From contig JBGCCY010000035.1 of NCBI GenBank assembly GCA_045104975.1, positions 1 to 64,000 of the forward strand: a stretch of 64,000 bases of DNA, given 5' to 3'. The notes under the pieces are model-generated. The model saw only the letters and a program-made list of their open reading frames with translations. It had not been told where the DNA came from and made no database searches. Both the position numbers and the translations under genes were made by a program. The stretch is from CAJQQY01 sp045104975. Lineage in GTDB: Bacteria; Bacteroidota; Bacteroidia; Chitinophagales; Saprospiraceae. Of this stretch, positions 1-8,861 are shown piece after piece (position 1 is the first letter of the stretch; the number at the start of each line of letters is the position of its first letter).

Positions 1-2
1 AT

Positions 3-257
3 GCGTGGTTTTTAATTATATCTAATCTTATGACCTTGGTCTTCTTAGGATTATTTATATTCAGCTGTATTCAATTTTTTAAAGTTGAGTCTGTAGAAGA
101 ATTAATCAAATGGGGAATTGGAAGTATAATGTTTTTGTTGAGTATGAGCATGCTTAAAATCTATGCTTGGATGCAAATGGACAAAAATGCTATGCTTAGA
201 GAAATGAAAAGGTTGGAGCTTCTAGTAATGTCTTCTTCTGCAAGAGCGGCGGATTAA
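3..257 (+). CDS. small membrane protein, DUF6768-like, 5' end outside window
   Basis: The frame is open from the first complete codon in the window to the TAA at 255-257, so the gene begins upstream and the ATG at 30 is probably internal. The visible 84 residues hold two hydrophobic segments (about residues 3-22 and 32-48). A conserved-looking tail follows, with a W-M-x-M-x-x-N-x-x-L-R-E-x-K-R-L-E pattern. That tail resembles the C-terminus of DUF6768 membrane proteins, which are often encoded beside ECF sigma factors; this resemblance is from memory and not tested. No function can be given. The partner genes, if any, lie outside the window. Confidence 0.6.
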   Translation, partial: AWFLIISNLMTLVFLGLFIFSCIQFFKVESVEELIKWGIGSIMFLLSMSMLKIYAWMQMDKNAMLREMKRLELLVMSSSARAAD

Positions 258-608
258 TCGTAAGTAATCGAATAAAAAAAACAAGGTGATTGTAAATACA
301 TATGCATATGTAAACTACTCCGCAGCAAACTGAGAAGAATCAAAAAATTAATTTTAATAATTTTTAGACCAATTCTTAACTAATTCGATTGACTCCAACT
401 ATCAAAATCTTAGTTTTTTTCTTTGTTCAAATATTATTATCATTGCTATTAACTGATGATCCTCTAAATGTAAATCAATAGACCTTTATATAAATGAAAA
501 GCGGTGTTAGCATCTGAAACGCTAACACCACTTATCATATAAAACTAAATAGAATAATCACTAATAGACATCAGGAATATTCAGAATATTTCGACAACTT
601 TAAAATCC
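258..608. other. intergenic region between the small membrane protein and tolC-like gene
   Basis: No credible reading frame is seen in these 351 bases. The only clear structure is the hairpin at 497-534, read as the terminator of the leftward efflux operon. The rest is AT-rich with no repeat I can define. Confidence 0.6.
497..534 (-). terminator. intrinsic terminator of the efflux operon
   Basis: On the minus strand a stem of about 14 pairs (arms 521-534 and 497-511, one G-U wobble, core GGTGTTAGC/GCTAACACC) closes a 9-base loop and is followed by a short T run. It lies about 75 bases after the stop of the TolC-like gene, the last gene of the leftward operon. Confidence 0.75.
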
Positions 609-1904
609 CTAATCAATTAATTTCCCCACCAATTGCAATAGTTGAATCTCTCTTAATTTCGTATCAAATTTTGCATTATTAAGGCTCGTCTGAGCATTCA
701 ATAAATTCAACTGAGCTTGCCTAAATTCAATAGAAGTCAGTCGACCGATTTTAACTTGCTCCTCTGTTCTTGCGAAATTTTCTCGATTAGTTTCCACCGC
801 ATTTTCTTCTACTTGTAAAACGAAAATCGCATTTTGATAATTCGCCCACGCATTTATTATATCTCGCTCCAGCTGTTGTTTGAATTCATCGATTTGTAAT
901 TTTTGATTGGTTAAATTAATCACCGCATTTTGCTTTCTAATATCTCTACTTCCATCATAAATGGTCCAATTGACACCTACATTCGCAGCAAGTCCTCTAG
1001 AATTAGATTTGTCGATAAATGCTCCTGTTGGATTATCTGAATAATTAAATGAGTAAGATGCACCAGCAGAAACTGTTGGCTTTTTTTCAGCATCAATGAT
1101 TTGCAAATTCATTTCATTCACCGCTAGATTTTTACGATTAACTTGCAGGGTAATATTCTCATTTTTTGATTGCTCAATTAATGATTCCAAGTTAAGACTT
1201 TCATCAATTCCTGTTTCAATTTCTACTTGAAAGTCCTCACTCGTATTTCTTCCCATCGAAACATTTAAATTTCGTTTCGCATTTTCCAAATTCATTTTTG
1301 AGTTCAATAAATTAACACTATCTCGCTGAATATCAACCTCAGCATTCAACACATTCAAGCCACTACCCTGCCCAAAATCTAATTGGTATTGTGCCCGACG
1401 TAATCGTTCTCGTGAAATACTGATCGCTTCTAACAATGCATTTACATTTTCAGATAATTGAGCCACTTGGAAATATCCATTGTAAACTTGCAATAAATTT
1501 TGCTCGATAGTTTGCTTTAATTGAAGATTAGAAAGGCTCAGAGTTTCTTTCAATTGTTCCAATGTCAGATCTCGACGTTTATCAAAAACGGTATAATTAG
1601 CTTGCACCGCACCATTACCTCCCCAAGTAAAAGCATTCGCCGTAGATGCCTCCCCTCCGTTTCCAAAAGTCTGAGTTGATCCTCCAAAATTTCCATTTAA
1701 TCCTGCATTGGCAGAGACCGTTGGTAGATAACCATTAACACTTTTATCCGTTTGATTTTGGGAAATGACCACATTATTTTTTGCGATTTTAATTCCAAAA
1801 TTATTGCTAAGTGTAATTGTCTTGGCTTGCGCTAGCGTCAAAACATTTTGCGCATTCAAGTTAAGTCCAAGAAATAATATGATGGCTAAAATTATATTTT
1901 TCAT
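609..1904 (-). CDS. TolC-family outer membrane efflux channel
   Basis: The 431-residue product fits the TolC/OMF family: trimeric outer-membrane channels that complete tripartite efflux pumps. A signal peptide is visible at residues 1-19, ending N-A-Q. The rest alternates long amphipathic helices with beta segments in two similar halves, as in OMF proteins (for example L-R-R-A-Q-Y-Q-L-D-F-G-Q-G near residue 170 and E-E-Q-V-K-I-G-R-L-T-S-I near residue 385). It is the last gene of a four-gene minus-strand operon, 78 bases after the RND pump gene, so it should be the exit duct of that pump. The terminator at 497-534 follows. No lipobox is seen. The transported substrate cannot be told from sequence. 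Confidence 0.93.
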   Translation of the reverse strand: MKNIILAIILFLGLNLNAQNVLTLAQAKTITLSNNFGIKIAKNNVVISQNQTDKSVNGYLPTVSANAGLNGNFGGSTQTFGNGGEASTANAFTWGGNGAVQANYTVFDKRRDLTLEQLKETLSLSNLQLKQTIEQNLLQVYNGYFQVAQLSENVNALLEAISISRERLRRAQYQLDFGQGSGLNVLNAEVDIQRDSVNLLNSKMNLENAKRNLNVSMGRNTSEDFQVEIETGIDESLNLESLIEQSKNENITLQVNRKNLAVNEMNLQIIDAEKKPTVSAGASYSFNYSDNPTGAFIDKSNSRGLAANVGVNWTIYDGSRDIRKQNAVINLTNQKLQIDEFKQQLERDIINAWANYQNAIFVLQVEENAVETNRENFARTEEQVKIGRLTSIEFRQAQLNLLNAQTSLNNAKFDTKLREIQLLQLVGKLID

Positions 1905-1982
1905 AAAAGATTGATTGTTTTTTTATTCAATTCCACTTTTTGGAATGTTACTTTTATTTTTAAAAAGACTTGAAATAAGAAA

Positions 1983-4900
1983 TTAATGTTCCTCTGATTT
2001 CAATTCTATAATAGCTCTTTCCACTTCTTCTGGTTCTGGTTTTCTTCCTGTCCAAAGCCATTGAATTCCAACCTTAAAACTATTTTTTACGGCCAATAAA
2101 AGTGGTAGTAAAAACAAGGTCATAAAGGTCGCATAAGCAATCCCATAAGCAACAGAAATAGCCATAGGAATTAAAAATTGTGCAGAGAAACTTTTTTCAA
2201 AAATCAATGGAGCTAGACCTGCAACAGTAGTAAGTGAGGTTAAGAAAATCGCTCGAAAACGCGAACGACCTGCCTCAACCATCGCCTTCCGATAAGGCAT
2301 TCCTTCTTTTAGCAGGAGGTTAAATTTTTCAATCAAGACCAGTCCATCGTTAACCAGAATTCCGACAAGAGCAACAATTCCTAAACCAGATAATACATTA
2401 ATACTTTGTCCATGAAACCAATGTCCCCATGCCACTCCTACAAAACAAAATGGAATCAAAATAAAAAGTAATAGTGGTTGGCCATACGATCTAAAAACAA
2501 AAGCAATCACCGCATACATCAAAATTAAAACGATAGGTAACACCTTCGCCATGGTTGCACCAATCTTAGCAAATCCCCGATTCTGACCTTCGTAAAGTGG
2601 CGTTACAGTTGGATATTTTGCCATAATTTCTGGCATCACAGAATTTCTTATCACGGCTAAAACTTCTGGAGCAGAATCTTTTGCATCACTCAAATCTGCC
2701 TCCACTCTAATTTCTCGACGACCATCTAAGTGATTTATAACAACATCCCCACGTTCAATTTTATAGCTAGCAATTTCAGCTAAAGGAACTCTATTTCCAG
2801 TAGGTGTCACAATCCGCATTTCATCTAAGTCTGTTATACTACTCCGATTGTCAGCATCATATCTTACCCAAACTCTTATCTCATCTCGACCTCTTTGAAA
2901 CCGCTGAACCGCTGCTCCAAAAAATCCTGACCTTACTTGAGACATCACCCCATTAAGTGTTAAACCAAGCAGGTAAGCATTTTCTTTCAATTGAATTTTT
3001 ATCTCTTTGATTCCGGCAGGATCATTATCTGTAACATCTGCTAACCTTGGGTTTTCTCGAAATGCTGTTTTCAAATCTTGCTTAGCTTGCTTCAATTCAG
3101 CAATATTACTTCCAACCAACGAAACAGAAACAGGCTTTCCTCCAAACTGATTTCCTGCTCCAAAAACGACACTTTCTGCATCGTAAATTGGTCCCACTCT
3201 TTTTCTAATCGCATTAGAAACCACAGCAGATCGGACGTCTCTTTTTTCCCCTGGCAAAAGATTTAAAGTTAAGGAAGCATTAGAAGAACCAGGTCCTATC
3301 CGTCGTACTGAATTTTCAATTACTGGAAGATTACCCGTTTGATTTTCGGTTAATTCTTTGTTTGCTTCCCATGCCTCGTTTTCGATCATAGTGATCAGCG
3401 AATCAGTAATTTTTTCACTTGTCCCTTGCGGCATTTTTAGATTAATCGCAATTCTATCTGAAGCAATATTTGGGAAAAAAGTAAATCGAATAATCCCTCC
3501 TTCCATCGCTCCAAGCGTCATTAAAAGTAGCGCAACTGGAATAGCAAAACCGAAAACTTTAAAATTTAAAATAAAGCGAAGTACCGGAACATATAAATTA
3601 TCTCTGATCCATGAAATTCCTTTATCTGCCCAAACATTTAAAATAAATGGTTTAGAGTTTTTATCCAAAGCTCGAGAATGAGCTAGGTGAGCAGGTAAAA
3701 TCAAAAAGGCTTCAACCAAGGAAATCAATAAAATAATTCCTACTACTTTGGCAATTTGTCCAAAGAAAGAACCAATCCTTTCTGGTAAAAATATAAAAGT
3801 AGAAAAGGCAATTATCGTAGTCAAAATGGCAGCAATAATCGGAGGGAAAACTTGCATTGTTCCATCGATCGCAGCTTGGACTCTTGACTTTCCTTTTTCA
3901 TATTGATCATAAATATTTTCAGCAATTACAATTCCATCATCTACTAATATTCCAATCACGATAATCATCCCGAAAAGAGAAATTACATTGATCGTCATAA
4001 AACTTGGAGCAAAAATAAACAACCCTAAAAATGAAAAAGGCAATCCAATCGCTACCCAAAAAGCAATACTTGGTTTTAGAAAAATCGAAAGAAAAACCAA
4101 TACTAAAATAATCCCAATCACCCCATTGTCTACCAATAATTTTTGACGAGCATTTAATGCCACCGATGAATCATTGCTGATACTTAACTTCAATACATCG
4201 TTCTTTTGATTAAAACCAATAATGTATTCTTTGATTTTTTCTGTAGCATAAAGAAGGTCTTCATTATTTGTCGTACTCACAGACAGTTGTACCGCTGAGT
4301 TACCATTAAAATTAATTCGATCAGGAACTTCAGACCATCTATCTCTAACTTCTGCGACATCTTTCAATCGCACCACTTGCCCTGATGGACTTGCTTTTAC
4401 GATAATAAAATCTAATTCACTCCCAAAGTACGAGCGATTATTTGCTCGAATCAAATACTCCTCCGTTTCCGTTTTGATATTTCCCCCCGTAGTAATTAAA
4501 TTAGAATTCCTGACAGCAGCAGCTACTTCTGCAAAGGTTAGATTAAATGCACGTAAGTCATTTTCACGAACCGCAATTTCAATTTCTTCATTAGGAAACC
4601 CACTTAATTCAACTTGGGAAATTCCAGGAATGGCTCGAATATCATCCTCTACTTTTCGAGCAACATCTTTCAACGTTTTAAGAGGTACACCATCACCGCT
4701 GACGGTAAAAGTGATCGCAGGATTAATATTTTCTTGTTTGGAAATTACTGGTGGCTCCATGTCAACAGGGAAAGAAGGAACTCGATCTACCGCATTTTTT
4801 ACATTAGCCAAAACAATATCAATGTCGGCACCTTCCTCAATTTCAACAGTAATGGTTGCCGCATTTTCTTGAGAGGCAGAAGTAACTCGATCAATATTTA

Positions 4901-5126
4901 CCAATCCACGAAGGTTGTCTTCGATTTTTAATACCACCCCTTCTTCAATCTCAGCTGGTGAAGCTCCCGGATAAACGATATTGATAAATATAAGTTTGGA
5001 ATCATCAAGTGGAAAAAACGATGACTTGGTTTCCTGTAAACCTAGGTAGCCAAATATTGCCACAGAAAGCATAATGACATTTACAGCAACAGGATATTTT
5101 ATAAAAAAAGAAAGAAAGTTTTTCAT
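1983..5126 (-). CDS. RND-family efflux pump, AcrB-like inner membrane permease
   Basis: At 1047 residues this has the usual length of AcrB-type resistance-nodulation-division pumps, which drive export by proton antiport. The two-fold repeat is visible: TM1 near residues 10-30, a periplasmic porter domain, a TM bundle at about 335-480, a second porter domain, and TM8-12 from about 865 to 1015. TM4 carries the paired acids of the proton relay, D396 and D397, in G-I-L-V-D-D-G. The matching TM10 segment reads V-N-D-G (N926, D927). The gene starts 71 bases after the adaptor stop and that gap contains a palindrome (5150-5177). Substrate class is unknown; the sequence looks more like drug (HAE) than heavy-metal pumps, but this is a judgement. 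Confidence 0.95.
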   Translation of the reverse strand: MKNFLSFFIKYPVAVNVIMLSVAIFGYLGLQETKSSFFPLDDSKLIFINIVYPGASPAEIEEGVVLKIEDNLRGLVNIDRVTSASQENAATITVEIEEGADIDIVLANVKNAVDRVPSFPVDMEPPVISKQENINPAITFTVSGDGVPLKTLKDVARKVEDDIRAIPGISQVELSGFPNEEIEIAVRENDLRAFNLTFAEVAAAVRNSNLITTGGNIKTETEEYLIRANNRSYFGSELDFIIVKASPSGQVVRLKDVAEVRDRWSEVPDRINFNGNSAVQLSVSTTNNEDLLYATEKIKEYIIGFNQKNDVLKLSISNDSSVALNARQKLLVDNGVIGIILVLVFLSIFLKPSIAFWVAIGLPFSFLGLFIFAPSFMTINVISLFGMIIVIGILVDDGIVIAENIYDQYEKGKSRVQAAIDGTMQVFPPIIAAILTTIIAFSTFIFLPERIGSFFGQIAKVVGIILLISLVEAFLILPAHLAHSRALDKNSKPFILNVWADKGISWIRDNLYVPVLRFILNFKVFGFAIPVALLLMTLGAMEGGIIRFTFFPNIASDRIAINLKMPQGTSEKITDSLITMIENEAWEANKELTENQTGNLPVIENSVRRIGPGSSNASLTLNLLPGEKRDVRSAVVSNAIRKRVGPIYDAESVVFGAGNQFGGKPVSVSLVGSNIAELKQAKQDLKTAFRENPRLADVTDNDPAGIKEIKIQLKENAYLLGLTLNGVMSQVRSGFFGAAVQRFQRGRDEIRVWVRYDADNRSSITDLDEMRIVTPTGNRVPLAEIASYKIERGDVVINHLDGRREIRVEADLSDAKDSAPEVLAVIRNSVMPEIMAKYPTVTPLYEGQNRGFAKIGATMAKVLPIVLILMYAVIAFVFRSYGQPLLLFILIPFCFVGVAWGHWFHGQSINVLSGLGIVALVGILVNDGLVLIEKFNLLLKEGMPYRKAMVEAGRSRFRAIFLTSLTTVAGLAPLIFEKSFSAQFLIPMAISVAYGIAYATFMTLFLLPLLLAVKNSFKVGIQWLWTGRKPEPEEVERAIIELKSEEH

Positions 5127-5149
5127 ATTATGTTTTGAATTTTATTTCC

Positions 5150-5177
5150 GTAGAGACAAGGCATGCCTAATCTCTAC
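5150..5177. repeat. GTAGAGAC-type palindrome inside the efflux operon
   Basis: An imperfect 28-base palindrome with arms GTAGAGA/TCTCTAC and centre AGGCATGCCT lies in the gap between the adaptor and pump genes. Palindromes with GTAGAGAC ends are known dispersed intergenic repeats in some bacteria. Here it could form an RNA hairpin within the operon message. Its effect on expression is unknown. Confidence 0.6.
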
Positions 5178-5197
5178 AGTCAAGATTTTTCCCTGTT

Positions 5198-6322
5198 TTA
5201 TTTCTGAAAACGTTTCACCGTCATTCCTTCATAAGCTCCTGGCAGCATCCTTTCTAATATTTCAGTCCCATCAGCAAGTCCTCTAATGATTACTGTTTTT
5301 TCGGTAAAATGAACAGGTTCAATTTCTTTTAATTTTAAAACTTCCCCTTCTAGAACAAATAGTTTATTATTGTCTGTGATCAATTTTCTAGAAACTTCAA
5401 AAGTATTTTCTTCATTCTTCGCCGTCAAATCTGCTTCTAAGTACATTCCTTCTCTCAAACCTTTTCCACTCACTCGAATAAAAGCAAGAATTGTTTGAGT
5501 ATTAGGATCAATCAAACTATTGAGTCGATTGACTTTCCCTGTCCAAGTTTTAGTTCTTTCAATATTATTAAGCGTAACGGTATTTCCAGTTTTAAGCAAA
5601 TCAGCATAACTTGAATTGACTGCAACTTCCAATTCGTAGATATTTGGATTGATAAATTCTCCTAATTTTTGACCAGCTCGAACCAACGCTCCTTTGTCAA
5701 TATTCGCTTCTGTCAATACTCCACTAAAAGGAGCATAAATAGTATATTTTGTCAAACGCTCTTCGATGTTTTTCACATTAAACCAAGTCGAATTAATATT
5801 CCTTCCTGCAATAAATAATTTCTCTTTATCAGAAGCTGGCTGAGGCAACGGTTTCAATACTTGTTCCACATCAAAAGCAGTCACATAGTCTTGCCATTTT
5901 TGGAAAGCATCAGGGTAATCGAAACGTAAGTCTGGAAGTAGTGCTACTATTTGATTGTATAGTGTGCTTTTTTGAGCACGCAAATTGGCGCGAAACTCAT
6001 CACTATTTAATCGCATCAAAACAGTTCCTTTTTTATAGTAAACTCCTGGCTTGAATAAATTAGCACTATAATCAAAAATACCTTGAACCTCAGAAAATAT
6101 TTCAATTCGATCTCTTGCTGCTAAATTTCCACTTGCAGTAATATTGATGGATGAACTTCCATTTTTTACTTTTTGGGTAAAAACAGATGGGACAGCTCGA
6201 ACTTCTTTTTCAGGTTCTGGGTTTTTGTTGGCAGCCATTTTTTGTTTTGCAAAGAAACCTCCGCCAATAATTAATAGTCCGATTGCGCTGATAATGACTT
6301 GTCGTAAAATTGGTCTTTCCAT
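5198..6322 (-). CDS. periplasmic adaptor (membrane fusion) subunit of RND efflux pump
   Basis: The 374-residue product has the HlyD/AcrA-type layout. It has an N-terminal membrane anchor at about residues 8-24, a beta-barrel/lipoyl half-motif (I-E-I-F-S-E-V-Q-G near residue 73), a helical hairpin, a return lipoyl half-motif (T-I-Y-A-P-F-S-G-V-L near 195) and C-terminal barrel and membrane-proximal domains. Such adaptors bridge the inner-membrane pump and the TolC channel. It follows the MarR gene by 93 bases and precedes the pump gene by 71, which supports one operon. An operator-like site at 6393-6405 sits upstream and may give it its own regulated promoter. Confidence 0.93.
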   Translation of the reverse strand: MERPILRQVIISAIGLLIIGGGFFAKQKMAANKNPEPEKEVRAVPSVFTQKVKNGSSSINITASGNLAARDRIEIFSEVQGIFDYSANLFKPGVYYKKGTVLMRLNSDEFRANLRAQKSTLYNQIVALLPDLRFDYPDAFQKWQDYVTAFDVEQVLKPLPQPASDKEKLFIAGRNINSTWFNVKNIEERLTKYTIYAPFSGVLTEANIDKGALVRAGQKLGEFINPNIYELEVAVNSSYADLLKTGNTVTLNNIERTKTWTGKVNRLNSLIDPNTQTILAFIRVSGKGLREGMYLEADLTAKNEENTFEVSRKLITDNNKLFVLEGEVLKLKEIEPVHFTEKTVIIRGLADGTEILERMLPGAYEGMTVKRFQK

Positions 6323-6392
6323 TGATTTAAATTGAATATAAGTTCTCGATATTCGTTATTGACAAGAACTTCGTTTTTTAAAAATTGACTAT

Positions 6393-6405
6393 ATAGTTGC
6401 ACTTG
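6393..6405 (-). promoter_or_regulatory. putative MarR operator in front of adaptor gene
   Basis: The plus strand reads ATAGTTGCACTTG here, matching 11 of 13 bases of the reverse complement of the site at 6908-6920. The longer context AGTTGCA-CT-TGCAGCT is itself a near palindrome. It lies 71 bases before the adaptor ATG. Inference: binding site of the MarR regulator encoded just upstream. Confidence 0.5.
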
Positions 6406-6415
6406 CAGCTTATAT

Positions 6416-6868
6416 TTATTTTGAGATATTATTTTGAATTTTTTCTAAACAAGAAATCATCGTTTTGATTTCCTTTTGAGATAGTCCTTTTTTGACTTTC
6501 GCCTCACATTCATCTAACACCGGTTTTAATTTTTCGAAAACACATCTTCCTTGTTTCGTCAAATAAATTTGATTAACTCGTTTATCTTCTGTGGAAGGAA
6601 TACGAGCTACTAAATTTTTTTTCTCAGCAGTACTAACCAAACGAGCCAAAGATCCTTTGTTTCTCTCAGTAATAAGAGCCAAGTCCTTCTGATTTATTCC
6701 ATCCTCATGATAAAGGTGTGCAATTAAAATAAACTGCTCATGAGTTAAGTCAAAACCATGTTCCTGGAAATTAATTTTCATAAACATTCTTAACATCTTG
6801 CTGGTTTTACCAAGCCAAGGCATTAAAGAATTTTCAGGGAAATCTATTTTTAAAAATTTTTCTATCAT
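6416..6868 (-). CDS. MarR-family transcriptional regulator of the efflux operon
   Basis: The product (150 residues from the chosen ATG at 6868) has the MarR pattern of a dimerisation helix, a winged helix-turn-helix and a C-terminal dimer helix. The recognition region reads I-N-Q-K-D-L-A-L-I-T-E-R-N-K-G-S-L-A-R-L-V, and the wing carries S-T-E-D-K-R-V-N-Q-I. MarR proteins usually repress efflux genes and release DNA when they bind a ligand. The frame is open to an ATG at 6916, but that longer start would overlap the operator-like palindrome at 6908-6920 and adds an atypical leader, so 6868 is preferred. It is the first gene of the marR-adaptor-pump-tolC operon and probably regulates itself. 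Confidence 0.92.
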   Translation of the reverse strand: MIEKFLKIDFPENSLMPWLGKTSKMLRMFMKINFQEHGFDLTHEQFILIAHLYHEDGINQKDLALITERNKGSLARLVSTAEKKNLVARIPSTEDKRVNQIYLTKQGRCVFEKLKPVLDECEAKVKKGLSQKEIKTMISCLEKIQNNISK

Positions 6869-6907
6869 AATAATGATAGCATTAACATCAAAAAGAAAAA
6901 AAGGTTC

Positions 6908-6920
6908 ATAGTGCAACTAT
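6908..6920. promoter_or_regulatory. putative MarR operator upstream of marR gene
   Basis: A perfect inverted repeat, ATAGT-GCA-ACTAT, sits 40 bases before the preferred marR start. A near copy occurs before the adaptor gene (6393-6405). Two related sites in one operon led by a MarR gene suggest autoregulation. The site is inferred from sequence only. Confidence 0.55.
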
Positions 6921-7460
6921 TTTTTAATATTTAGCGCAAATGTAACTTAAAATTTGACTTTTAACTAAAAAACAAAAATAATTTTAGAAGGTATGCAAAA
7001 CCGAAAATTTTGAAAAATCAGATGGATGGAAATAAAAAATTGATCAGACGAGATTTGAGAAATCAAGGAGAGTGATTCCATGAAAAATAAACCTCTTCAA
7101 TTTTAGAAAAACAGTTGATTAATTTCAGAAAACCCACCCTAGTTATGCTGAGTTACTGAAATCAAGCATGGAAGGTAATTAGTTCCCACAGTTCTAGTTT
7201 CGATAAAAAAACTAATGTTGCCAATTACTTCTCGGCCTTATTCTTTTTTTTGCTATTTTATTTTTCATCAAAGAAAAAAAAAGTAGAAACGCAGGAGGAA
7301 CTAACCTAGCGTAACTTGAGTTAAATAAATTATATTCCCCACCACATATAATTGAGATTCCCACATCACTTCTTGAAGTGCTAATCTGAAGCAAAAAAAA
7401 TTGAGCTTAAAGTTACCTCGACACCATTAGGATGAAAGCCAGTCTCTGACAAAAGGTCTA
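6921..7460. other. intergenic region without recognised gene
   Basis: About 540 bases lie between the efflux operon promoter and the end of the paraoxonase-like gene. A 60-codon minus-strand frame at 7212-7394 has no family resemblance and is not called. Small features only: a 6-pair palindrome CACTTC-TT-GAAGTG near 7362-7375, and two loosely similar stretches beginning CCTAG near 7138 and 7305. The region may be decayed sequence. Confidence 0.5.
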
Positions 7461-8513
7461 TCACCTTTTTAAAATCAAAAAATGCTTATCCATCACATTA
7501 CCCACAAAAATCAAATCTTCATAAGTTGGTGCGACCGTTGAACCCGACATATTAGCCCCGTCATCTTCATAAATTTGATCTATAGTATAATCACCTTTTC
7601 CACGGTAATCAATGGTAATAATTTCTGAAGGAGAAATGGCTTCTTTAGCTTTAGCGTATTCCCCAAAATGAACCAAGTTTGGGTGGCAACCAATCCAAAG
7701 TTTTCCATCTTCGCCAAATTCAATATTATCTACTCCCGTTCCACAATCAATATCTTCGATAAAAGTCAAATCTCCATTCTCTTCTGTTTTAAAAACTTTC
7801 ACTAAAAAACCTCTTGGTGAAGCAACAAATAACAATTCTCTTACGGGATCATAATTTATCCCATTCGCATAAGCAATTCCAGAAGCGACTTCTCTGTAAT
7901 TTTCTCCATCATAATAAATGACATTAGATGCTTTGAATCCCAAATAGTCTTCCGCCAATTTTTTATAACCTTCTTGATAGCCATGATCGTTGGAAAAATA
8001 AAATCGCTTTTCATCTATCGCAACAATATCATTTGGGCTAAAAATTTTCTCATCCGCATAAATGGAATCAATTTCGAGAATGCCATTTTCCAAAATAAAA
8101 CTTTCAATGGTATGGATATTTTCATCAGGATGATTGACTGCATAAATTTTATATTTTGCCGAATCAATTTTTATCATTGAAATTCCATGAGGATAAAAAG
8201 GAGTAGAAGCATTGTGCTTATTGGTCAATAAAACAGGTGCGACTAATGGATTTTTTAAATCTAATAAATACAACCCTCCTTGTTTAGGATTTCCATCTCG
8301 ACGAGCAGCTCGATCATCTGACGAAATAATCATAAATTGATCTTCTCTACTCAACTGCATATCTTCCGCACCAACGATGGGAACTTTCATTAAAATTTCT
8401 CCAGCAAATTTATTTTCAATTTCTCGAAAAGAACCTGTGGTGTATAAAATGTAAAAGACCAATATGGCTAATACCAATAGAATTCCAAGAACAAATTTTA
8501 ATATCTTTTTCAT
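7461..8513 (-). CDS. membrane-anchored paraoxonase-like calcium-dependent lactonase/arylesterase
   Basis: The 350-residue product matches the paraoxonase (PON) family, six-bladed beta-propellers that hydrolyse lactones and aryl esters using calcium. The PON hallmarks occur in order: E50-D51, P-H-G-I (H109), V-N-H-P-D (H128), N-D-I-V (N161), A-N-G-I (N218), V-D-N-I (D262, N263), W-I-G-C-H-P-N and G-S-T-V-A. These correspond to the calcium ligands and the active-site histidines of PON1. Residues 5-24 form one hydrophobic segment with no clear cleavage site, so an uncleaved anchor with the propeller in the periplasm is likely. The gene is monocistronic on the minus strand. The natural substrate is unknown; lactone signals are one possibility for the family. 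Confidence 0.88.
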   Translation of the reverse strand: MKKILKFVLGILLVLAILVFYILYTTGSFREIENKFAGEILMKVPIVGAEDMQLSREDQFMIISSDDRAARRDGNPKQGGLYLLDLKNPLVAPVLLTNKHNASTPFYPHGISMIKIDSAKYKIYAVNHPDENIHTIESFILENGILEIDSIYADEKIFSPNDIVAIDEKRFYFSNDHGYQEGYKKLAEDYLGFKASNVIYYDGENYREVASGIAYANGINYDPVRELLFVASPRGFLVKVFKTEENGDLTFIEDIDCGTGVDNIEFGEDGKLWIGCHPNLVHFGEYAKAKEAISPSEIITIDYRGKGDYTIDQIYEDDGANMSGSTVAPTYEDLIFVGNVMDKHFLILKR

Positions 8514-8861
8514 ATGTCTTTCAATTTTAATATTTTATTTTTTCCAAAATCTTAAAAAAACTACTTTTCGACGAATGGTGAAATTAATTAATATTTATTT
8601 ACGTTTATTGGATAATTTACAGAAATTGCCTTCTTTTGAAGCAATTCTTAACTAAGGAATGCGATCAAAATAAATTCAGAATTTTCGCTGCTTCTTTTAT
8701 TCCAATTTTTCACTTTGAAAACAATCATTTATCCAGATAAACTTATGCTTTCAAAGCGAAAACTAGAAAAAAATAAGCGACCGAGAATTCTGAATATATT
8801 TATTTCGCATTCCAAAGAATGTGTAAAGAATAACTTTAACATTCATAAAACCTAACTACAC
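8514..8861. other. divergent intergenic region holding a palindromic element
   Basis: This 348-base gap separates the leftward paraoxonase-like gene from the rightward gene at 8862. Nearly half is the imperfect inverted repeat at 8656-8813. Promoters for both flanking genes must lie in or beside it, but I cannot place them reliably. Confidence 0.6.
8656..8813. repeat. MITE-like imperfect palindrome of about 158 bp
   Basis: The ends are inverted repeats of nearly 40 bases. The left arm starts GGAATGCGA at 8656 and contains ATTCAGAATT. The right arm, read in reverse from 8813, starts GGAATGCGA and contains ATTCAGAATTCTCGG. Inside, TTTCACTTTGAAA (near 8709) pairs with TTTCAAAGCGAAA (near 8750). 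The whole unit could fold into one long hairpin. There is no coding capacity. A miniature inverted-repeat transposable element or a palindromic repeat family is likely; no clear target-site duplication was seen. Confidence 0.55.

Noticed and set aside
6869..6916. Longer N-terminus for the MarR regulator
   Set aside because: It would start inside the operator-like palindrome at 6908-6920 and adds a hydrophobic leader not seen in the family.
7212..7394. 60-codon minus-strand frame
   Set aside because: There is no family resemblance, the composition is odd and it lies in a region that looks decayed.
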